From a virus, in the IMG/VR virus record IMGVR_UViG_3300036835_000416, positions 1-24,203 of that record: a DNA stretch of 24,203 nucleotides; one strand, given 5' to 3'. The position numbers were made by a program, and so were the translations under genes. This document shows, in pieces, positions 19,955 through 24,203 of this stretch. Under the pieces are notes generated by a model. The model ran no database searches and was not told the origin of the DNA. It worked only from the letters and a program-made list of their open reading frames with translations. Each line of letters opens with the position of its first letter. Within the stretch, counting starts at the first letter, position 1.

Positions 19955-20174
19955 CGTCCCTCACCCGCAAGGGCGCGAGAGCTTTCACATCGACAGTGGG
20001 CTCTGCCCACGGATCATGACAGCCAGGATGTTCCCACCTCATCCAGCCAGTCCGGATGAAGCCTTCACGCTTCAGCTGCCGGGCCTGCCAGGGCCATGTC
20101 AGATACCCCCAGACGTACCAGGCCAGCACGACCGGCCATGGCACCCGGGGCTCAGCCGGGACAGGCTTAGCCAT
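19947..20174 (-). CDS. Small Trp-rich membrane-associated protein
   Basis: 75 residues starting MAKPVPAEPRVPWPVVLAWY. One hydrophobic aromatic segment (WPVVLAWYVWGYLTWPW, about 13-29) is followed by a soluble tail, REGFIRTGWMRWEHPGCHDP. ATG at 20174 is preceded by an in-frame GTG; the start overlaps the upstream stop as ATGGCTAA. Its place directly before the endolysin makes a lysis role (holin or holin regulator) possible, but no holin family is recognised. Confidence 0.6.
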   Translation of the reverse strand: MAKPVPAEPRVPWPVVLAWYVWGYLTWPWQARQLKREGFIRTGWMRWEHPGCHDPWAEPTVDVKALAPLRVRDDG

Positions 20175-20388
20175 CACGCCGCCCGGTCGCCAGCCACAAC
20201 ACGAACTGCTCGGCCAGCCCGATCACCGCGTCGCCGAGCAGCGCATCCGAGCGGTCAGCCCGGTTCATTCCCCGGCCGGAGACGAGCGTGGCCGCCGCCG
20301 ACAGCGCCGCGGACCGCACACCTACCGGATCGCCGCTCATCTGCGCCAGGTCACTGACGGCAGGCGCGTTGGATGAACCCTTAGCCAT
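20167..20388 (-). CDS. Small actinophage-type protein in lysis operon
   Basis: 73 residues starting at ATG 20388, which shares TGATG with the upstream stop. Sequence: GDPVGVRSAALSAAATLVSG, SDALLGDAVIGLAEQF, VLWLATGRRDG. The AALxAAxxLxxG...VxxLAExFxxWL pattern is common in short proteins of Streptomyces-type phages near lysis or tail genes. All-helical; function unknown. Confidence 0.65.
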   Translation of the reverse strand: MAKGSSNAPAVSDLAQMSGDPVGVRSAALSAAATLVSGRGMNRADRSDALLGDAVIGLAEQFVLWLATGRRDG

Positions 20389-20771
20389 CACCGGCCTGCC
20401 TTCCTGCGCGAGGGCGCAGCCGGCGCCTGCTTCGCCGCCTCGTTCTGGGCGGTTGCCGCCGCGAGCTTCGTTGCCTCGTTGCGGATTGCCTGCCAGTTCG
20501 CAGCCAGGATGTCATCGTGGGTCAGCTTGTCATCGGGATGATGCCGCCTGCACACCTTGTGGCCGGCCGCCGTCATGTGCCGGCCGATCCGCCAGCAGCG
20601 GTGCACCTCGCAGGTCCGTGCCCGGTACGAGCTGGCCGCGTGCCCCACGATCGAGGCGGCGATAGCCAGGTAACCCAGGTCAGATCCGGCCCCGGACCAG
20701 AAGAGGTACTGCGGGCTGTTGCTGCTGCCGGGCCAGAAGCCGAAGAGATGCTGCCAGAGGTGCCAGGTCAT
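20388..20771 (-). CDS. Membrane protein with His/Cys motif, holin-region type
   Basis: 127 residues. ATG at 20771 (GAGGTGG upstream, ATGA overlap) is preferred to an upstream start. TWHLWQHLFGFWPGSSNSPQ, YLFWSGAGSDLGYLAIAASI then VGHAASSYRARTCEVHRCWR and IGRHMTAAGHKVCRRHHPDD. The LFWSGxGSDL + single membrane span + CxVHxCWRIGRH...CRRHHPDD layout is widespread in actinophages, usually unannotated or called a membrane protein close to the lysin. Three Cys and several His may bind a metal on the cytoplasmic side. The C-terminal 45 residues are Ala/Lys-rich. Confidence 0.7.
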   Translation of the reverse strand: MTWHLWQHLFGFWPGSSNSPQYLFWSGAGSDLGYLAIAASIVGHAASSYRARTCEVHRCWRIGRHMTAAGHKVCRRHHPDDKLTHDDILAANWQAIRNEATKLAAATAQNEAAKQAPAAPSRRKAGR

Positions 20772-20974
20772 AGCCACCTCACCACCACGCCGAGGCAGAT
20801 CAGTGCGACACCGCACAGCAGCGCTGAGATGAAGTGCAGCGTCAGCGCCGCGCCGAGGCCCTCAGCGGTCACGAGCACGAACAGGATCGCCAGGGCCAGC
20901 ACGGGTGCGCGCCGTGCTGGCCGGGCCGGTGGCGGTCGGCGTACGGCCGGGAGAGGCCGGGTAACCGTGCTCAC
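20768..20974 (-). CDS. Two-span small membrane protein, holin candidate
   Basis: 68 residues from GTG 20974, overlapping the upstream stop (GTGA). A Pro/Arg-rich cytoplasmic start (RPLPAVRRPPPARPARR) precedes two hydrophobic spans, APVLALAILFVLVTAEG and ALTLHFISALLCGVALICLG, joined by a short turn. Size, two spans and a position four genes before the endolysin fit a class II holin, although charge distribution is unusual (basic end at the N-terminus). No family match is claimed. Confidence 0.6.
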   Translation of the reverse strand: MSTVTRPLPAVRRPPPARPARRAPVLALAILFVLVTAEGLGAALTLHFISALLCGVALICLGVVVRWL

Positions 20975-21267
20975 AGCGCCGCCCGCACGAAGCAGTCCTT
21001 CGCCTCCAGCAGCTTGCGCAGGCCGGCCGCGAGCTCGTCCTCGTCGAGCTCCTCGTCCACCATCCGCTGCGCGACCCGGGCGAGGTATGAGGAGATCCTC
21101 CTCGGCCGTCCTGACAGGTGGCTGAAGGCGAACAGCGTGGCGAAGTGCCTGACGTCCGGGTGCCGGTCCAGCTTGATGATCAGCCCGTCAGACAGGTCAT
21201 CCGGCCAGTTCCTCGTGTCGGGCTCGGGGAAGCTGCCAGATGTGGGATAGCCATCGCCGAACGCCAT
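20971..21267 (-). CDS. Small helical protein, possible distant Acb2-like
   Basis: 98 residues. ATG at 21267 overlaps the upstream stop (TGATG). WPDDLSDGLIIKLDRHPDVR, HFATLFAFSHLSGRPRRISS, YLARVAQRMVDEELDEDELA and AGLRKLLEAKDCFVRAAL. The pattern F-x-x-x-HL...A...V...EL...LRKLLEAKD-x-x-VRAA is frequent in short actinophage proteins. Its spacing faintly resembles anti-CBASS Acb2 proteins (F-x-Y-H...R...A...L-x-x-L-x-x-A-x-x-W-A-N-A), but the final aromatic-Asn motif is absent. The family is real-looking; the anti-defence reading is speculative. Confidence 0.65.
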   Translation of the reverse strand: MAFGDGYPTSGSFPEPDTRNWPDDLSDGLIIKLDRHPDVRHFATLFAFSHLSGRPRRISSYLARVAQRMVDEELDEDELAAGLRKLLEAKDCFVRAAL

Positions 21268-21291
21268 CAGACCGCCGCCTTCAGGCCAGGA
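21265..21291 (-). repeat. 27-bp duplicated gene junction, copy 1
   Basis: This sequence is identical to 21405-21431. On the leftward strand each copy encodes the tail PGLKAAV, the stop, a GAAGGCGG ribosome binding site and the ATG of the next gene (TGATG). Confidence 0.85.
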
Positions 21292-21407
21292 GCCGGGACG
21301 TTGCTGACGTCCCGGAAGCGGTACGGGACGAACCTGCCCACACGCCGGTACAGGCCATGCGGAACACGGATGCCAAGCAGCTTGTAGCGGGTGACATACT
21401 CGTGCAT
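21267..21407 (-). CDS. 46-residue basic protein
   Basis: MHEYVTRYKLLGIRVPHG, LYRRVGRFVPYRFRDVSN, VPAPGLKAAV. ATG at 21407 shares TGATG with the HNH stop and the gene's own stop shares TGATG with the next start. The N-terminal 36 residues are basic and aromatic; the last seven are identical to the end of the HNH protein because of the 27-bp duplication. The function is unknown. Being in frame between two coupled starts argues that it is translated. Confidence 0.58.
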   Translation of the reverse strand: MHEYVTRYKLLGIRVPHGLYRRVGRFVPYRFRDVSNVPAPGLKAAV

Positions 21408-21431
21408 CAGACCGCCGCCTTCAGGCCAGGA
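21405..21431 (-). repeat. 27-bp duplicated gene junction, copy 2
   Basis: Identical to 21265-21291, 140 bp away. It contains the end of the HNH gene and the start of the 46-residue gene. Confidence 0.85.
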
Positions 21432-21745
21432 TGCGGCTCACGCGGCCGGAGCTTCAGCGCGGCCCGCCGCTTCGCCTCCGCGCCCGCGGCCAGGGCGCCC
21501 TCGCGGTCAGACTTGATCTTGTGATGCGGGTGGCACAGGCCGCGCAGGTTGGCGTCGTGGTGGCCCTTGCCGCGCTCGATGTGATCGACGTCGGTGGACC
21601 GGGCCGCGCACAGGTAGCCGGGCTCGGCCTCACCGGGCACCAGGCCCCACATGCACATCGGGTCGCGGGCGAGGATGCGCGGCCTGATCTCCCCCTCCCA
21701 GCTGGGCGGGAGCGGCTCAGTACGCCAGGAACCGGGGCCAGCCAT
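21407..21745 (-). CDS. HNH endonuclease
   Basis: 112 residues. The start is placed at ATG 21745; the frame is open upstream inside the neighbouring gene without coding character. SWEGEIRPRILARDPMCMWG (Cys31), YLCAARSTDVDHIERGKGHH with the catalytic DVDHI (His55), ANLRGLCHPHHKIKSDREG (Asn66, Cys71, His75). This is the compact phage HNH fold that cuts one or both DNA strands and in many phages assists terminase at packaging. Here it sits far from terL, in the structural/lysis operon. The C-terminal PGLKAAV is duplicated in the next gene. The ribosome binding site is weak. Confidence 0.88.
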   Translation of the reverse strand: MAGPGSWRTEPLPPSWEGEIRPRILARDPMCMWGLVPGEAEPGYLCAARSTDVDHIERGKGHHDANLRGLCHPHHKIKSDREGALAAGAEAKRRAALKLRPREPHPGLKAAV

Positions 21746-21747
21746 GA

Positions 21748-22119
21748 TTACCCGCGCAGCAGGGCGATCTTCGCGCCCACCGTCGCACCGGTAATTGTCC
21801 CGGTCACAGCACGGAAGTAGCGCCAGGCACCACCTGATCCGTCCAGGACGAAACCGATCACCGCAGCACCCGTATTGGTGGCCACATACGGCTGAGTGAG
21901 TGCGCTCTTGGCGCCCGTTACAGCGTTCAGGGACGACAGCGGGAGAGCGTCCCAGCTGGTCCCGTCTATGCTGCCCTGAAAACTCGCTGACATCGCTGAG
22001 GTCGTCGCCGAGACTGCGAGCTGGATGGTGGCGCGGCTGACGAGTTCCCCCGCATCGATCGCGGCTCCGGTCACCCCCGAGCCGGTCCCCGCGGGCAGAA
22101 GCGTAACGACGTCGCTCAT
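21748..22119 (-). CDS. Beta-rich small structural protein
   Basis: 123 residues. ATG 22119 shares TGATG with the upstream stop. ATIQLAVSATTSAMSASFQG, SIDGTSWDALPLSSLNAVTG, YVATNTGAAVIGFVLDGSGG and AWRYFRAVTGTITGATVGAK. The alternating Thr/Ala/Val pattern, GS-x-DG-x-x-W-x-x-L and RYFRAVTG resemble beta-sandwich phage surface proteins. Similar traits occur in the protein at 1744-2070 next to the scaffold. It is probably a virion surface or decoration protein; no named family. Confidence 0.62.
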   Translation of the reverse strand: MSDVVTLLPAGTGSGVTGAAIDAGELVSRATIQLAVSATTSAMSASFQGSIDGTSWDALPLSSLNAVTGAKSALTQPYVATNTGAAVIGFVLDGSGGAWRYFRAVTGTITGATVGAKIALLRG

Positions 22120-22454
22120 CAGCCCGGCTCAAGGACGGTCAGCAGCAGCGTGGCGCTGTCGCAGGTGATCTTCATCACGCGCCCGAAGACGTCGGGATCG
22201 TAGCCGGAGAACCAGTCAGTCGTGCTCGCGGCGATCGAGTGCGGCCCGTCGTCGGCGATGTCGAGGCCATCGACCTGGCCCGGCGCGACGAACGTGACGT
22301 TATGCGGGTTCGTGTCGGTGTTCTTGACCCGGATGAGCGTAGACCCGGAGTTGGGCACCGTGTTGCCGTTGACGGCATCGGCCGCGCTTCCCGCCGGGTC
22401 AGCCGTGGGCGTGCGGCTCAGGCTTGTCGCGGCGATCGGCGTCGGTGTCGGCAT
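22119..22454 (-). CDS. Actinophage structural protein (head decoration type)
   Basis: 111 residues. AGGAGGG precedes ATG 22454. PTPIAATSLSRTPTADPAGS, AADAVNGNTVPNSGSTLIRV, KNTDTNPHNVTFVAPGQVDG, LDIADDGPHSIAASTTDWFS. The motif order T-x-LSR...G-N-x-x-PN-x-G-x-x-x-x-x-V-K-N...V-T-x-x-x-P-G-x-V-D-G-L...G matches short structural proteins common in actinobacterial phages near head genes. Beta-rich; likely on the virion surface. A 14-bp operator-like motif lies just upstream. Confidence 0.72.
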   Translation of the reverse strand: MPTPTPIAATSLSRTPTADPAGSAADAVNGNTVPNSGSTLIRVKNTDTNPHNVTFVAPGQVDGLDIADDGPHSIAASTTDWFSGYDPDVFGRVMKITCDSATLLLTVLEPG

Positions 22455-22465
22455 CCGGCCCTCCT

Positions 22466-22479
22466 GTCACACCCGTCAC
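22466..22479 (-). promoter_or_regulatory. 14-bp operator-like motif before the structural pair
   Basis: GTCACACCCGTCAC lies 12 bp upstream of ATG 22454, overlapping the ribosome binding site region, in the 39-bp gap to the previous gene. It is inverted relative to the 5261 and 8353 copies. Confidence 0.48.
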
Positions 22480-22493
22480 TCAGGGCTCGCGCG

Positions 22494-23024
22494 TCACCTT
22501 AGCGCACCCGGCGCCGTGCCGCCAGCGCCGCGCTCGCGGATCGCGGCGAACTGCTCGCGGACCGCGGCAAGCGCCGCGTCGTGCCGGGCCGTCAGCCAGT
22601 CACCGGCTGCCCCGCCGCCCTCGCGCACCTGCTCGCGCATCTGGCCCGGGAGCGCCATGACGAGCTTGGCCGGTGCCGCCGCGGCTGCGCGGGCCGGGGC
22701 GGCAGCCCTCACCACTGCCCTGGCAGGCCGGGGCAGTTCCCGGCGGGCCTGCGCCATGGCCAGCACACCGGACAGGGTGTCATCGCGGATGGGCTCGTGC
22801 AGATCCGGCGACGACAGCTCAACCAGGTCGGCGGTCTGCCAGCCGGCCATAGCCTCGTGCGCCTCCTCGCGCCCGCGCTGGCGCGTCTCGGCCCGCGCGA
22901 GCTCAGCCTCGAAGGCTGCTCCCGCGGCCGAGGTGAGCCACAGATACGCGATGCCCACGATCCCGGCTATCCCAGCGATACCAACAGTCCCGATAACTAT
23001 GACTCCCAGGCCGGTCGAGAACAT
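22494..23024 (-). CDS. Membrane-anchored Ala-rich protein
   Basis: 176 residues. ATG 23024 is preferred (GGGAAGGA upstream, the same ribosome binding site as the capsid gene); the frame stays open upstream through non-coding DNA. A single N-terminal span with GI-x repeats (VIVIGTVGIAGIAGIVGIAY) is followed by a helical charged domain (AAFEAELARAETRQRGREEA) and an Ala/Arg-rich C-terminal half (ARAVVRAAAPARAAAAAPAK). The GIAGIVGIA stretch comes from 9-bp-period DNA. Unknown function. It is the first gene of the leftward structural/lysis operon. Confidence 0.6.
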   Translation of the reverse strand: MFSTGLGVIVIGTVGIAGIAGIVGIAYLWLTSAAGAAFEAELARAETRQRGREEAHEAMAGWQTADLVELSSPDLHEPIRDDTLSGVLAMAQARRELPRPARAVVRAAAPARAAAAAPAKLVMALPGQMREQVREGGGAAGDWLTARHDAALAAVREQFAAIRERGAGGTAPGALR

Positions 23025-23059
23025 CAGGGTCCTTCCCTCGCAAGGAGCTCCCGGGAGGC

Positions 23060-23101
23060 GGGCCGGGCGGCGGTCACGGGGGAAGACCAGCCGCCCGGCC
23101 C
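23060..23101. repeat. 12-bp inverted repeat
   Basis: GGGCCGGGCGGC (23060-23071) and GCCGCCCGGCCC (23090-23101) are perfect complements with a GGTC...GACC inner stem. On the plus side CCTTTCCCC follows; on the leftward side there is no T tract. It may be a weak terminator or an RNA structure in the leader of the late operon. Confidence 0.45.
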
Positions 23102-23294
23102 CTTTCCCCGGGGAGCCTGGCAAGTCCACGGTAACCCCGGGCGTCAAGCGTTGTCTCGTGTTCGCTGGAGTTTTCTGCACTGGACAACTGTGCAGAACTC
23201 TGCCGTTCCGGCGGCCCAGAAGATGATCTTGGTGACGGCTTAGTGAAAGTTAGTGTCCGCATGTGCGGGCGCCGGCGCGCGACCTGCGTGCGTG

Positions 23295-23319
23295 CTCGCG
23301 CGCGCGACGCGCGCGCGAG
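23295..23319. repeat. Perfect 11-bp CG hairpin
   Basis: CTCGCGCGCGC (23295-23305), loop GAC, GCGCGCGCGAG (23309-23319). It lies at the edge of the AT-rich iteron region. The geometry equals the hairpin at 12779-12803. Confidence 0.6.
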
Positions 23320-23334
23320 GCTAATATGCACGTA

Positions 23335-23554
23335 AACCCGTCATCCCGTCACCACACATAGCGCTACCTGCGTAACCATAGGTGATGGGTATGATGAAAA
23401 GTAGTCACTAACCCATCACCAACCCATCACTTTTACTGCCTTCCAGCCCGGAACATCCACAAGAGTGCAGGAAGCAGACATCCAGAGCAGAACTATGCAA
23501 CTACATACAGAGTTATGCAGATTGACACGAAAAGTGATGGGATTATGACGGGTT
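23335..23554. other. Iteron cluster, candidate replication origin
   Basis: Copies of CCCRTCA (or TGAYGGG): AACCCGTCAT 23335-23344, CCCGTCAC 23345-23352, GTGATGGGT 23382-23390, AACCCATCAC 23410-23419 and 23421-23430, GTGATGGG 23534-23541, TGACGGGTT 23546-23554. CCCATCACTTTT (23423-23434) and AAAAGTGATGGG (23530-23541) are perfect 12-bp inverted repeats. AT-richness and proximity to a P4-type primase-helicase fit an origin; an operator cluster is the alternative. Confidence 0.55.
23522..23549 (+). promoter_or_regulatory. Candidate rightward promoter inside the iterons
   Basis: TTGACA at 23522-23527, a 16-bp spacer containing the GTGATGGG iteron, and TATGAC at 23544-23549. A transcript would run antisense into the 3' end of the primase gene. 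It could be an iteron-controlled antisense RNA or an origin primer; this is unproven. Confidence 0.35.
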
Positions 23555-23595
23555 GAGGGCACCAGCGTCACTGCGTTTCCGCAGGTCGTTCAAGA

Positions 23596-24203
23596 TCAGT
23601 AAGAGGGCGATTCCTGCATCTTCAGGCCCATCCGGAGCGACCCGCGGTTTGTGTGCTTAGCCGCATAACCGCGGTCGGTGAGTGCCCGGCCGAACGCCGA
23701 ACGGGTCAGGATCTCACCCCTCCGGTGCCCTTCCTTCTCCCACCAGAGCTCGAAGTGCTCATACAGCTCGCCGCCCAGGATGCCTTCTCCGGGCGCCAGC
23801 TCGGTCATGTCAGCGAGGAAGGTGTCCACCGGGGAGAGGGCCTCCCGGAGTTCCTGCGTGGCCTCCGCGACGGCCGGGGGCATCTGCTCGATCCCGCGCT
23901 CGCGGTACAGTTTCCAGCCCGCCACGATCCACGCGAGGACCGCTTCGAGGTCGTGCTCGCTCAGCCGGGTAATCCAGTCGGAGTCGTCGTCGTCGAGCGT
24001 GACCTGCTCGCGGAACGGGAAGGCGATCAGCCGCTTCTTGGTGGCGCTGTCGGCGTGCCGGACCTCGGGCAGCTCGTTGGTCGCGATCCACGGGGTGAAC
24101 GCGGGGATGCGCTCGGTGAAGATGTTGGACCGCATGCCGCGGGCCTCGATCCGGCCGTGCGAGGTGAGCTGCTTGATGTTATCTGCGTGCAAGTTCCACT
24201 CGC
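23596..24203 (-). CDS. P4-type primase/helicase, C-terminal part (truncated by window)
   Basis: About 202 residues remain; the frame continues past the right edge, so the start is outside. IKQLTSHGRIEARGM, IFTERIPAFTPWIATNELPE and ATKKRLIAFPFREQV match the end of the SF3 helicase domain: the sensor region with Asn of ATNELP and the basic RLIAFPF. Then comes a helical section (AVLAWIVAGWKLYRERGIEQ) and a C-terminal winged helix (YEHFELWWEKEGHRRGEI, SAFGRALTDRGYAAKH). Such proteins unwind and prime at a phage or plasmid origin; the N-terminal primase domain, if present, lies outside. The iteron region directly follows its 3' end. Confidence 0.88.
   Translation of the reverse strand, partial: EWNLHADNIKQLTSHGRIEARGMRSNIFTERIPAFTPWIATNELPEVRHADSATKKRLIAFPFREQVTLDDDDSDWITRLSEHDLEAVLAWIVAGWKLYRERGIEQMPPAVAEATQELREALSPVDTFLADMTELAPGEGILGGELYEHFELWWEKEGHRRGEILTRSAFGRALTDRGYAAKHTNRGSLRMGLKMQESPSY

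Larger units (their letters stand above)
23025..23595. other. Non-coding region with iterons, candidate origin
   Basis: 571 bp without a plausible gene, between the primase and the late operon. From right to left it has a CTGCG-TTTC-CGCAG mini-hairpin (23571), the iteron cluster (23335-23554), an 11-bp GC hairpin (23295), an imperfect dyad (GAGTTTTCTGCAC near 23169 and GTGCAGAACTC near 23190), and a 12-bp hairpin (23060). The section 23320-23560 is clearly more AT-rich than the surroundings. Confidence 0.6.

Noticed and set aside
21746-22132. N-terminal extension of the HNH gene
   Set aside because: The extra residues overlap the neighbouring structural gene entirely and look like shadow translation. 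The HNH fold is complete from ATG 21745.
23060-23110. Strong plus-strand terminator
   Set aside because: The stem is good but the following CCTTTCCCC is a poor U-tract and no plus-strand gene leads into it, so it is listed only as an inverted repeat.

Overview
The window is part of the genome of a tailed bacteriophage, prophage or phage-like element of a high-GC actinobacterium. The evidence is the high GC content, frequent GTG starts with one TTG start, many ATGA, GTGA or TGATG overlaps, and protein families typical of actinophages and Streptomyces-type mobile elements: an MG-x-HGPVPKRS terminase small subunit, an SPP1-type portal, an actinobacterial FtsK and a DUF2637 protein. No integrase, repressor, tail gene or tRNA is visible. 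Tail genes could lie beyond the left edge and the front of the primase beyond the right edge.

Layout. (1) 22-12028, all leftward. Reading from the promoter at about 12.05 kb, the order is DUF2637 membrane protein, NUMOD4/HNH endonuclease, FtsK-type DNA translocase, two small membrane proteins (one with a DnaJ-like cysteine pair), a Pro/Ala-rich protein and a possible terminator. The packaging and head genes follow: unknown protein, small and large terminase, portal, DUF6527-like protein, MuF/VG15-like minor head protein, two small proteins, scaffold and major capsid protein. A DNA-transfer-like module therefore sits directly upstream of the packaging module. (2) 12029-12651, a divergent control region. 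(3) 12652-17992, a rightward block of small, mostly unknown genes plus a DUF3631 ATPase, ending in a strong terminator at about 18.05 kb. Almost every gene here is preceded by the same two-part leader (ACGGCAGAGAAC followed by ACGGAGAA, which holds the ribosome binding site), usually with a GC-rich CAGTACCCGCGCGCGGCTC-like element upstream. (4) 17993-19030, a non-coding region full of tandem repeats, paired direct repeats and hairpins. (5) 19031-23024, a leftward late-type operon. Reading from its start: membrane protein, two small structural-type proteins, HNH nuclease, a run of small genes, and a GH25 endolysin last. (6) 23025-23595, a non-coding, relatively AT-rich region with at least seven TGAYGGG/CCCRTCA iterons, which is a candidate replication origin or operator cluster. 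(7) 23596-24203, the C-terminal part of a P4-type primase/helicase.

How it may fit together. The P4-type helicase and DUF3631 ATPase suggest self-encoded replication initiation, with the iterons as its likely target. Terminase, portal, scaffold and capsid make and fill heads, and the GH25 operon lyses the host. FtsK, DUF2637 and the small membrane proteins resemble the transfer/spread genes of actinomycete integrative elements, so this may be a phage-plasmid or a phage/AICE mosaic. A recurring 14-bp motif (GTCACTCCCGTCAC and variants) lies in the non-coding gaps before the DUF2637, Pro/Ala-rich, portal and right-hand structural genes, with a one-base-shorter version among the iterons. This is what one would expect of one DNA-binding regulator acting on several transcription units. 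The motif, the start-associated leader family and the iterons are the most interesting features of the window.
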